32,088 nt of DNA from Flavobacteriales bacterium (GTDB lineage: Bacteria > Bacteroidota > Bacteroidia > CAIKAF01), in contig JANWKQ010000106.1 in the NCBI GenBank assembly GCA_025451295.1, forward strand, positions 1-32,088, given 5' to 3'. The notes beneath the pieces are model-generated. The model worked only from the letters and a program-made list of their open reading frames with translations. It ran no database searches and had not been told where the DNA came from. The position numbers were made by a program, and so were the translations under genes. Of the stretch, positions 25,684 through 32,088 are shown piece after piece. The first letter of the stretch is position 1. The number at the start of each line of letters is the position of its first letter.

Positions 25684-26811
25684 TCATTTTTCAGTGTCAT
25701 AAATCACCCTTAAATCCGCCAGATTCTTAACTGCCATACCTAACTCCAGCAATCCTTTCATGTACTGCACACCATTGATGTTCACAAGCGAAGGATTGCA
25801 AATTCTATATTTAATACAGTTGGCTGGTATTCCTGTCACTTTTATTTTTATAGGATACCTCAGCACATCGGTTGTAAAAGATTCAGCCGGGATCCATTCT
25901 GCATCATCGAAATACTTTTCATGCTCCTGGGTAACAAATTCATCATAAGTTAACAAATCTATTTGCAGGCTGATGTCATTATCAGCCTTTACCAGAAACG
26001 GGATTTTTATTCTTCCAATCCTGGGATTCGTACTCCAGTCCCTGAATCTTCCGCTCCAATCACGATGAAATCCAACATACCATTCTTTTTTTGTTGAATG
26101 AGAAGAATCCGGCTTCATCCACCAGATCCATTCATAAGGATGCACCTCTGGTTTACAGCTATGATTGCAATCCATTACCGCAGGTCCGTATAAGCCTATA
26201 CAAGTGTACTTATTCCCAAAATTAACATGCCCCGACAAACCTTTTGTGCCCTTTAAACATGGAAAGAACAAAGAATCAATGAGGGCCCTTTTTGATTTGA
26301 TCGGTGTGTTTTCGCATTCCACATATAAATACCAGTTCCCCATTCTTAATTTATCCGGAATAATAATTTCCGGATCATCAATAATGGAATGAAATAAATT
26401 GCGACCCTCTTTTCCCGCTCTATGCCACCAGTTGGCTACAGTATCCACGTAATGCGGAAGATGAGGAACCAGAAAAAAATTAATATCATATTCTTTAGTA
26501 AAAGGACCATCATAAGGAGTTACTTCTCTTACGGATTGGCCAACCAGTTTGGTTCTTTTCAAATGAATTGCCTCCCATCTCAATCCAAGCAACCCTTCCA
26601 ATACATCACCAAAAACAATTCTTAAGCGCTGGGTCTCCGGCCAGAAGGTGGTATCCTTTACAATGGGGATTACTCCATCCAGGATGGTTTCGGTATAGAC
26701 CGGATTTTTCATCAGACTATCATTCGTCATAACGAGATAATGTTCCCAGGTTTTTTGGGCATTCAACCCCTGCAACGACAAAACAGTAAATCCAATAATT
26801 AATTTTCTCAT
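25684..26811 (-). CDS. Hypothetical exported protein with D-x2-H-x4-E-x-H-P motif
   Basis: A 375-aa protein with signal peptide MRKLIIGFTVLSLQGLNAQ. I do not recognise the family as a whole. A distinctive segment, CIGLYGPAVMDCNHSCKPEVHPYEWIWWMKP (about 204-234), contains D214, H217, E222 and H224. This recalls the GP.V.D..H...EIHP motif seen in assorted uncharacterised secreted proteins, where the acidic and His residues could bind a metal. The C-terminal half has beta-rich segments (WYVGFHRDWSGRFRDWSTNPRIGRIKIPFLVKADNDISLQIDLLTYDEF). It starts 3 bp after the anmK stop and is probably translated from the same mRNA; the 299-aa exported gene follows 45 bp later. Role unknown; co-expression with a muropeptide-recycling enzyme is only contextual. 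Confidence 0.8.
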   Translation of the reverse strand: MRKLIIGFTVLSLQGLNAQKTWEHYLVMTNDSLMKNPVYTETILDGVIPIVKDTTFWPETQRLRIVFGDVLEGLLGLRWEAIHLKRTKLVGQSVREVTPYDGPFTKEYDINFFLVPHLPHYVDTVANWWHRAGKEGRNLFHSIIDDPEIIIPDKLRMGNWYLYVECENTPIKSKRALIDSLFFPCLKGTKGLSGHVNFGNKYTCIGLYGPAVMDCNHSCKPEVHPYEWIWWMKPDSSHSTKKEWYVGFHRDWSGRFRDWSTNPRIGRIKIPFLVKADNDISLQIDLLTYDEFVTQEHEKYFDDAEWIPAESFTTDVLRYPIKIKVTGIPANCIKYRICNPSLVNINGVQYMKGLLELGMAVKNLADLRVIYDTEK

Positions 26812-26814
26812 TCT

Positions 26815-27876
26815 TTATCTTCCATAAATAATTCCACTGCTATGATCCTTTCTGGCTCCGGTAACAGAGCTGAGGACATTGATCTCTCCGCTCCATTTTA
26901 AAACACCCAACAAGGCAAATATCAATGACTCTTTATACTGCACCAGTGCATCATCAGGAACTGAAATATCCGCATCTGTTTTTGCTTTTATTTTCTCCAT
27001 AAGGAAATCATTATACGCACCTCCACCTGTGACCAATACTTTTTTTGCCTCGACCTTATTGATCGCCATTGCTATAATTTCACCAATATGGCAAACATAC
27101 GTATGCAAAACATCTTCCATGGGTATGGAATATTTTTCCAGCAGATGTATCAGATGTTGTTGGACCCATTCTATACCCAATGATTTTGGTGGGAGTTCGC
27201 TGTAAAAACCAATTTTCCCCAGATCCTGAAAAAGATCTTCATGTAACTGTCCACCCCTTGCTATAGTACCACCATCATCGAATGGTTTACCCGAAAGGAC
27301 GGCATAATGATTAAGAACCACATTCACAGCACAAATATCCCAGGCGATCCGTTTATTATTAAATTGCGCAGATATATTAGCAAATCCTCCCAGGTTAATA
27401 CAGCTATCAAATTCGCTGAACAATAAGCTATCACCAATAGGCACCAGAGGTGCTCCCTGGCCACCAAAAGCCACATCCTGTGTACGAAAATCGCAGATCA
27501 CGGGAATACCGGTTTCTGCATAGATATGAGCCCCATGTCCGATCTGTAACGTACACCCTTTTTGAGGTTGATGAAAGACCGTATGACCATGTGAACTGAT
27601 CATATCAGGATTAAGCCGATGTTCCTTGATGAACTTGCGACACTCTTCGCCGATATACTTTCCATATTTATGATTGAGTGCAACCAATTCCTGTCCGTTC
27701 AACAAGTAAGCATTCTTTAATATGTTACACCTTTTTTCTGAATATGGAATTGTGGCTGTTGACAGTATTTTATAGGTCCATTTTTCTTCTTTAACCAGCT
27801 CACAATAAGCAATATCCATTCCATCCAGGGAAGTCCCGCTCATTACACCTAAAACTTTGTAAACTGGCATTTTCAT
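26815..27876 (-). CDS. anmK: Anhydro-N-acetylmuramic acid kinase
   Basis: A 353-aa ASKHA-fold kinase of peptidoglycan recycling. It hydrolyses and phosphorylates 1,6-anhydro-MurNAc to MurNAc-6-phosphate with ATP in the cytoplasm. Visible features: the N-terminal phosphate-binding VMSGTSLDGMDIAYCEL (about 11-27), SHGHTVFHQP (substrate site region), GFANISAQF within CINLGGFANIS, AWDICAVNVVLN, and the C-terminal adenosine-binding LVTGGGAYNDFLMEKIK. Length is close to the usual ~370. Start is ATG at 27876 (MKMPVYK), with MPVYK at 27870 as alternative. A near-consensus -7 box TTACTTTG lies on the minus strand in the divergent region shared with the acyl-CoA dehydrogenase gene. Two exported proteins follow downstream. 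No MurQ etherase is visible in this window. Confidence 0.93.
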   Translation of the reverse strand: MKMPVYKVLGVMSGTSLDGMDIAYCELVKEEKWTYKILSTATIPYSEKRCNILKNAYLLNGQELVALNHKYGKYIGEECRKFIKEHRLNPDMISSHGHTVFHQPQKGCTLQIGHGAHIYAETGIPVICDFRTQDVAFGGQGAPLVPIGDSLLFSEFDSCINLGGFANISAQFNNKRIAWDICAVNVVLNHYAVLSGKPFDDGGTIARGGQLHEDLFQDLGKIGFYSELPPKSLGIEWVQQHLIHLLEKYSIPMEDVLHTYVCHIGEIIAMAINKVEAKKVLVTGGGAYNDFLMEKIKAKTDADISVPDDALVQYKESLIFALLGVLKWSGEINVLSSVTGARKDHSSGIIYGR

Positions 27877-27954
27877 TAGTACGATAAAAAATATATCTTA
27901 GCCCGCTATTACAAAGTAAACATTAATTTTTAACCTATACTAAAACTTTTCTCT

Positions 27955-29097
27955 ATGTACTTCGAACTCTCTGAAGAGCATAAAATGATCCAGCAGGCAG
28001 CACGTGATTTTGCACGTGAACAATTATTACCTGGTGTTATTGAACGTGATGATAAAATGATATTTCCTGCTGAACAGGTAAAGAAACTGGGTGAGTTAGG
28101 TTTTATGGGAATGATGGTGGATCCTAAATACGGAGGTGCCGGTATGGATGCAATTTCCTATGTGCTGGTAATGGAAGAACTTTCGAAGGTAGAAGCAGCA
28201 TGCTCTGTGGTTGTTTCTGTCAACAATTCATTGGTATGTTACGGACTGGAAGCTTTTGGAACCGAGGAACAAAAACAAAAATATTTAAAACCTCTGGCCA
28301 GCGGAGAATGCATCGGTGCATTCTGCTTATCAGAACCGGAAGCAGGTAGTGATGCTACATCGCAAAGAACCACCGCGATTGATATGGGGGATCATTATTT
28401 AGTAAACGGTCCCAAGAACTGGATCACCAATGGAGTAAATGCAAAATATTATCTGGTGATCGCCCAAACCGATGCATCCAAAGGACATAAAGGAATTAAT
28501 TGTCTTATTGTTGAAGAAGGAATGCCTGGTTTTGTAAAAGGGCCCAAAGAAAATAAAATGGGGATCCGTGCTAGCGATACCTGCTCATTACAATTTACCG
28601 ATGTAAAAGTCCCAAAAGAAAACCGGGTAGGGGAAGATGGATTTGGTTTTAAATTCGCGATGAAAACATTGGCAGGTGGACGGATTGGAATTGCCGCACA
28701 GGCATTGGGTATTGCGCAGGGGGCCTATGAATTATGCATACAATATAGCAAAGAGCGGAAAGCATTTGGCAAACCTATTTCTGAACATCAGGCAGTGGCA
28801 TTTAAACTGGCTGATATGGCAACAAGGATCGAAGCTTCCCGTCTGCTCATTTATAAATCCGCCTGGTTGAAAGATCAAAAAATGAATTTTGACCATGCTA
28901 GTTCGATGGCGAAGTTGTTTGCCAGTGAAACCGCCATGTGGACTACTACCGAAGCAGTACAGGTGCATGGTGGGTATGGATATGTGAAAGAATATCATGT
29001 GGAACGACTGATGCGGGATGCAAAGATCACTCAGATCTACGAAGGTACTTCAGAGGTACAAAGAATTGTGATAAGCCGCGGCCTGATCAACGTATAA
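27955..29097 (+). CDS. Acyl-CoA dehydrogenase, short-chain (butyryl-CoA type)
   Basis: A 380-aa FAD-dependent acyl-CoA dehydrogenase that introduces the alpha-beta double bond in fatty acyl-CoA during beta-oxidation or branched-chain amino-acid breakdown, passing electrons to ETF. Both family signatures are visible: GAFCLSEPEAGSDATS near residue 120 and QVHGGYGYVKEYHVERLMRDAKITQIYEGTSEVQRIVISR near the end, with catalytic Glu in YEGT at about residue 363. The overall order (N-terminal helices, beta domain with WITNG, C-terminal helical domain) and length fit the short-chain/butyryl-CoA subgroup. The ATG at 27955 begins MYFELSEEHKMIQ, the expected N-terminus. It stands alone and divergent from anmK. 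No thiolase or hydratase neighbour is visible. Substrate chain length is inferred from subgroup resemblance only. Confidence 0.95.
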   Translation: MYFELSEEHKMIQQAARDFAREQLLPGVIERDDKMIFPAEQVKKLGELGFMGMMVDPKYGGAGMDAISYVLVMEELSKVEAACSVVVSVNNSLVCYGLEAFGTEEQKQKYLKPLASGECIGAFCLSEPEAGSDATSQRTTAIDMGDHYLVNGPKNWITNGVNAKYYLVIAQTDASKGHKGINCLIVEEGMPGFVKGPKENKMGIRASDTCSLQFTDVKVPKENRVGEDGFGFKFAMKTLAGGRIGIAAQALGIAQGAYELCIQYSKERKAFGKPISEHQAVAFKLADMATRIEASRLLIYKSAWLKDQKMNFDHASSMAKLFASETAMWTTTEAVQVHGGYGYVKEYHVERLMRDAKITQIYEGTSEVQRIVISRGLINV

Positions 29098-29110
29098 TAA
29101 GAGCGGATTA

Positions 29111-29161
29111 TTTGGATTTTGGCTATAAAAAGTCGTATTAATCGTAGATCGTAAATCCAAA
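29111..29161. repeat. Inverted repeat TTTGGATTT / AAATCCAAA after the acyl-CoA dehydrogenase
   Basis: A perfect 9-bp inverted repeat with a 33-nt loop begins 13 bp after the stop of the acyl-CoA dehydrogenase gene. The loop and flank also carry short direct repeats (ATCGTAGATCGTAAATCC, AATCGTAAATTC). It may help end transcription, but the loop is long and there is no T tract. Confidence 0.4.
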
Positions 29162-29205
29162 ATCGTAAATTCATTTTATATTTACAATAACCAATCAACC
29201 TGATC

Positions 29206-30645
29206 ATGGATCAAAAAAAAGCTGTTGGCTGTGGCCTTCGAACCGCCCTTTGGGGAATCGTACTTGTTGGCGGAATTGTTATCGGATTTATTTTCCTTCT
29301 GAGAAGTTGTTTATCCCAATGGGACAATTATGGGGTAAAGGGTTGGCCCGGAATTACCGATGACCAGAAAACAATGGTTCTGGTAAAATCATATAGCAAA
29401 ACAAATAGTTATTCCTCCAAAAACGGAATGACCCACATCTCATACAGTACTACGTATTATCTCGAAAAAATTGATCTTGCCAGCGGTAAGGTGGTTCAGA
29501 AAAAGAAATTAATGAACCATCGAAAAATAAAAAAAGGTGGATTCCAATGTTTTGGTGGATATAAAAACAGGCTTTGGATCTTTGCTAACTATCTAAGGGC
29601 CTATGATATGAATACACTTGAGCAAGTGGTGAAACTGGAAGATATTGAGAATAAAAATCCACAGTTAAAAGGCAAAATGCCAATCGAAAGCCAGTACTAT
29701 GATGCGCATATCAACCTGGGCTATATCGCCATCACTGCGCTCGATGGAGACAAATACAAAATTATGCTAGATGATCTCCATGCTGAACTAATCGATCCTG
29801 AAAGTGATTCTTTTGAATACTTCAGTAAAGAGTTAACGGAAAAGATCAACTCATTCAAATCAACCTATGATTCCCTTGTGAAAGGAGTAGATTACGACCG
29901 TGTTTACGATGACTATCGAAATAAAAAAATCACCCGGAAAGAAATGGAAGATCAGATCTCCGCAAATTCTGAAAAACTCAACCGGCTCAACCAAACACAG
30001 GATTCTTTAAGAGGACTCGAAAACAGCGCAAGGGATATTTTCCAGGATCAGCAAGACCTTCAGAGAATGCTGGAAGATTTTGATGCGATGAGTTCCGACA
30101 TGTCGGACTGGGTAACTTTGAAAGATACGGCCTGGGGTAATGGATATGTTATGGATAAAGAGGAACCGGATGACCAGCATTTCGACATTTCTAATTTTTC
30201 TTCTATGGGATCTGAGTCCGATAAGGTAAAATTGTTCCGACTTGTCCTGGAAGTAAATCAAAAATCAAGTTCACGCTATGATCACTATATTGTAAAGAAA
30301 GTAGAAACTTTAGGCACCGATAAATATTTGCAGGGAGGACTGATGAGAGACTATCGGACCGCGAAGGTTTATCAAACCAAAAATCCTGGTGGTTTCATTA
30401 TTTTCAGTCGGGATATTATTGGAGATAAAGGAAAATTATTGGTGACCCGGGTTGACATGAATGGAAAAAAGGTTTGGCAAACGGATGCTCAAATGAGTTT
30501 CAAGCTCAATTGGGTTTCGGCTACTGATAGCTATCTCATCATTTGTGGGATCATCAAATCAGATAAGACACCTTTTAATGCAGAGGCCGATGCGGTGAGA
30601 ATATTTGATCTGAAGACCGGAAATCTGATTACAGTGAAGTATTAG
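29206..30645 (+). CDS. Membrane-anchored protein with coiled-coil insert (hypothetical)
   Basis: A 479-aa protein with an N-terminal membrane segment (TALWGIVLVGGIVIGFIFLLRSCL, about 13-36), probably an uncleaved anchor. A beta-rich region follows (GITDDQKTMVLVKSYSK ... YYLEKIDLASGKVVQKKKLMNHRKIK ... GYKNRLWIFANYLRAYDMNTLE) that resembles propeller-like repeats tracking a quantity (IDLASGKVV..., FDLKTGNLITVKY). A charged coiled-coil stretch occupies about 205-310 (KINSFKSTYDSLVKGVDYD ... EKLNRLNQTQDSLRGLENSARDIFQDQQDLQRMLEDFDAM). The C-terminal beta region resumes to the end. It recalls PA2928-family proteins in outline, but I could not confirm this. A -7-like TATATTTA lies at 29177-29184. 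The gene ends 2 bp before the convergent mltG stop. Confidence 0.72.
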   Translation: MDQKKAVGCGLRTALWGIVLVGGIVIGFIFLLRSCLSQWDNYGVKGWPGITDDQKTMVLVKSYSKTNSYSSKNGMTHISYSTTYYLEKIDLASGKVVQKKKLMNHRKIKKGGFQCFGGYKNRLWIFANYLRAYDMNTLEQVVKLEDIENKNPQLKGKMPIESQYYDAHINLGYIAITALDGDKYKIMLDDLHAELIDPESDSFEYFSKELTEKINSFKSTYDSLVKGVDYDRVYDDYRNKKITRKEMEDQISANSEKLNRLNQTQDSLRGLENSARDIFQDQQDLQRMLEDFDAMSSDMSDWVTLKDTAWGNGYVMDKEEPDDQHFDISNFSSMGSESDKVKLFRLVLEVNQKSSSRYDHYIVKKVETLGTDKYLQGGLMRDYRTAKVYQTKNPGGFIIFSRDIIGDKGKLLVTRVDMNGKKVWQTDAQMSFKLNWVSATDSYLIICGIIKSDKTPFNAEADAVRIFDLKTGNLITVKY

Positions 30646-30647
30646 AG

Positions 30648-31685
30648 CTAGTCATTTTCCCTTTGCCATTTAGACAGCGCTTTTCTGTACTTATTGGCGT
30701 TACGGTCATGTTCGGCCAACGAAGCGGTAAAATTATGTCGTCCGGAAAAATCTTCTTTGGCACACATGAAGATAAAATTATCATCGGAAGGGTTGAGAAC
30801 TGCATCAATACATTCACCTTCGGTGATCATAATAGGCCCGGGGGGTAAACCATAGTGTAAATAGGTATTATAAGGTGATTCAAACTCCAAATGTTTTTGC
30901 AAAACACGGGTAATGGTAAAATCTCCAATGGCATAAATAACGGTTGGATCAGCCTGCAACATCATTCCGGCTTTCAATCTGTTTAAATAAAGTTTTGCAA
31001 TGATTGGCCATTCATCCTTGTATTTGGTTTGTTCACTTTGAACGATGGAAGCAAGTGTAACCACTTGCTCTGGGGTTAATCCCAGTTTTTTTGCTTTTTC
31101 TTTGCGATCTTCATTCCAGAATTTTTCATATTCTTTAAACATTTTATCTGTGAATTCCCTGGCATCCGTATTCCAATAAAGTTCGTAGGTGTTCGGTAAA
31201 AATAACATCGGAATATTTTCAGGTTGGACCCGATAGAGTTCTTTCATTTTTTTATGATCACTCCAAAATTTCATCAATGCAGTTGAATCAGCTTCTATTT
31301 TTCCATTCAGTTTTCCGGCGAGGAGATTTAAGGTACGTGCATAATGAAAACTTAGCTTGACGGGGACCTGCTTGCCACTCTTAAATAGCCGGATCAACTC
31401 ATAATTGGTCATTCCATTTTTTAACCGATAGCGTCCCGGACGGTATACCTTCACCAGATTGTGAGATCGGGCCGATTTTTCGAAGGAAGCAAAATTCTTT
31501 ATAGCCTGGGTCTTTTTTACCGAATTCAGGAGGGTATCAAGGCTGGCGTTGGTGGGGAGATATACATAAACCTCGGTAGAATCATTGATGGAAACGTTGC
31601 TGTTAAAGCGGTCTGTAAAAAACCCGCAACTGGTAAGGAAGCAGGAAAACAAAAAAAACAGCCCAAATTTTTTCAAACGATCCAA
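30648..31685 (-). CDS. mltG: Endolytic murein transglycosylase MltG (YceG-like), possibly a lipoprotein
   Basis: A 345-aa enzyme that cleaves nascent glycan strands and leaves 1,6-anhydro-MurNAc ends, helping set glycan length at the cell envelope. The C-terminal YceG domain shows GLTPEQVVTLASIVQSEQTKYKDEWPIIAKLYLNRLKAGMMLQADPTVIYAIG, with candidate catalytic Glu at about 218, then YNTYLHYGLPPGPI and FVMCAKEDFSGRHNFTASLAEHDRNANKYRKAL-type endings. The LysM-like subdomain is KVYRPGRYRLKNGMTNYELIRLFKSGKQVPVKLSF (about 79-113). The N-terminus MDRLKKFGLFFLFSCFLTSCGFF has a lipobox-like LTSC (Cys 20) where many homologues have a plain membrane anchor. Start is ATG at 31685. It converges on the 479-aa gene and is divergent from the truncated gene at the right edge. 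Confidence 0.92.
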   Translation of the reverse strand: MDRLKKFGLFFLFSCFLTSCGFFTDRFNSNVSINDSTEVYVYLPTNASLDTLLNSVKKTQAIKNFASFEKSARSHNLVKVYRPGRYRLKNGMTNYELIRLFKSGKQVPVKLSFHYARTLNLLAGKLNGKIEADSTALMKFWSDHKKMKELYRVQPENIPMLFLPNTYELYWNTDAREFTDKMFKEYEKFWNEDRKEKAKKLGLTPEQVVTLASIVQSEQTKYKDEWPIIAKLYLNRLKAGMMLQADPTVIYAIGDFTITRVLQKHLEFESPYNTYLHYGLPPGPIMITEGECIDAVLNPSDDNFIFMCAKEDFSGRHNFTASLAEHDRNANKYRKALSKWQREND

Positions 31686-31726
31686 TTTTTTTGTAAATTT
31701 AAAACTTATAAGGAATTACGAAGTTT

Positions 31727-32088
31727 ATGATCAAAACCTTTTTTGCTGTTTTTTCCCTGGTTATCCCATCTTTACTTACGGCTCAGGGTTATTTCTATAC
31801 CGAAAGCACTGTCCAGATCAATGGTGGCGCATCTATTGAGATCAAAGGAGATGCTGTGATCAATCAATCGATCAATGGAAATGGATTTATGGTAATGAAT
31901 GGAGATAATCCACAAACCATGGGCGGAACCTCTGCCAACATGAACAATTTAAGGGTATCCAACAACGCAGATGTTACTTTGACCGACCCTTTATGGGTAA
32001 ATGATACCCTGACCATGGCAAGTGGTACTTTATACCTGGAAGATGAAAATTTATTCCTTGCTGATAACTCTTTCCACTCAGGAAATTC
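31727..32088 (+). CDS. Exported protein, N-terminal fragment cut by the right edge
   Basis: The frame is open from the ATG at 31727 to the edge (120 codons); the ORF track lists only other frames here. The signal peptide MIKTFFAVFSLVIPSLLTAQ is followed by GYFYTESTVQINGGASIEIKGDAVINQSINGNGFMVMNGDNPQTMGGTSANMNNLRVSNNADVTLTDPLWVNDTLTMASGTLYLEDENLFLADNS. This short parallel beta-strand rhythm is typical of Bacteroidota surface proteins that end in a T9SS domain; the ending is not visible. Divergent from mltG across a 41-bp gap that should hold both promoters, though I see no clear -7 box. Probably a cell-surface protein; function unknown. Confidence 0.78.
   Translation, partial: MIKTFFAVFSLVIPSLLTAQGYFYTESTVQINGGASIEIKGDAVINQSINGNGFMVMNGDNPQTMGGTSANMNNLRVSNNADVTLTDPLWVNDTLTMASGTLYLEDENLFLADNSFHSGN

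Noticed and set aside
15068-31685. Peptidoglycan gene cluster (amidase, anmK, mltG)
   Set aside because: The genes are separated by unrelated genes over more than 13 kb and lie in different transcription units, so proximity is not evidence of a pathway cluster.

Overview
The window looks like a chromosomal segment from a member of the Bacteroidota, probably a Flavobacteriales-like lineage. This rests on several things visible in the sequence. There is a gliding-motility-type and a type A C-terminal sorting domain of the type IX secretion system (T9SS). Genes carry upstream boxes of the form TAnnTTTG, the Bacteroidota -7 element. Base composition is AT-leaning, Shine-Dalgarno sites are poor, and secreted proteins typically begin with a signal peptide ending in AQ/SQ/GQ. 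I cannot assign a genus. No tRNA, rRNA, CRISPR array, IS element or prophage was seen.

Left third (1-7815): two tandem paralogous genes on the minus strand encode giant secreted repeat proteins. The 1010-aa copy (7815 to 4783) is complete: signal peptide, a conserved N-terminal region, four 80-aa Ig-like repeats, two PKD-like domains and a T9SS C-terminal domain. The second copy starts at 4472 and runs off the left edge. It is missing from the supplied ORF track because its stop codon lies outside the window, yet it is the largest gene here (at least 1490 codons). Its repeat array has a strict 240-bp period and a higher-order 4 x 240 = 960 bp period. A strong terminator and a candidate promoter separate the two genes.

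Centre (8269-23520): mostly housekeeping genes. They are a PcrA/UvrD helicase, a YciA-like acyl-CoA thioesterase followed by a Tim44/zinc-ribbon/TerB-like membrane protein, asparaginyl-tRNA synthetase, a small STAS/SpoIIAA-like protein, a large secreted amidase with a T9SS tail, an endonuclease/exonuclease/phosphatase-family protein, an operon of an Asn-rich lipoprotein and a FadL-type porin, and prolyl-tRNA synthetase. Several neighbours are divergent with recognisable -7 boxes; convergent ends are tightly packed.

Right third (23521-32088): a degenerate ~100-bp palindromic element, then an ECF-type sigma factor with a 110-aa membrane protein, then a minus-strand set of anhydro-MurNAc kinase (AnmK) and two uncharacterised secreted proteins. 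These are followed by an acyl-CoA dehydrogenase, a membrane-anchored protein with a coiled coil, an MltG-type lytic transglycosylase with a lipobox-like signal, and the start of another exported protein cut by the right edge.

The points most worth following up are the two-level repeat expansion in the truncated adhesin-like gene, the palindromic element after proS, a possibly structured 130-nt segment downstream of pcrA, the lipoprotein-like MltG, and the uncharacterised genes that follow anmK and the ECF sigma factor.
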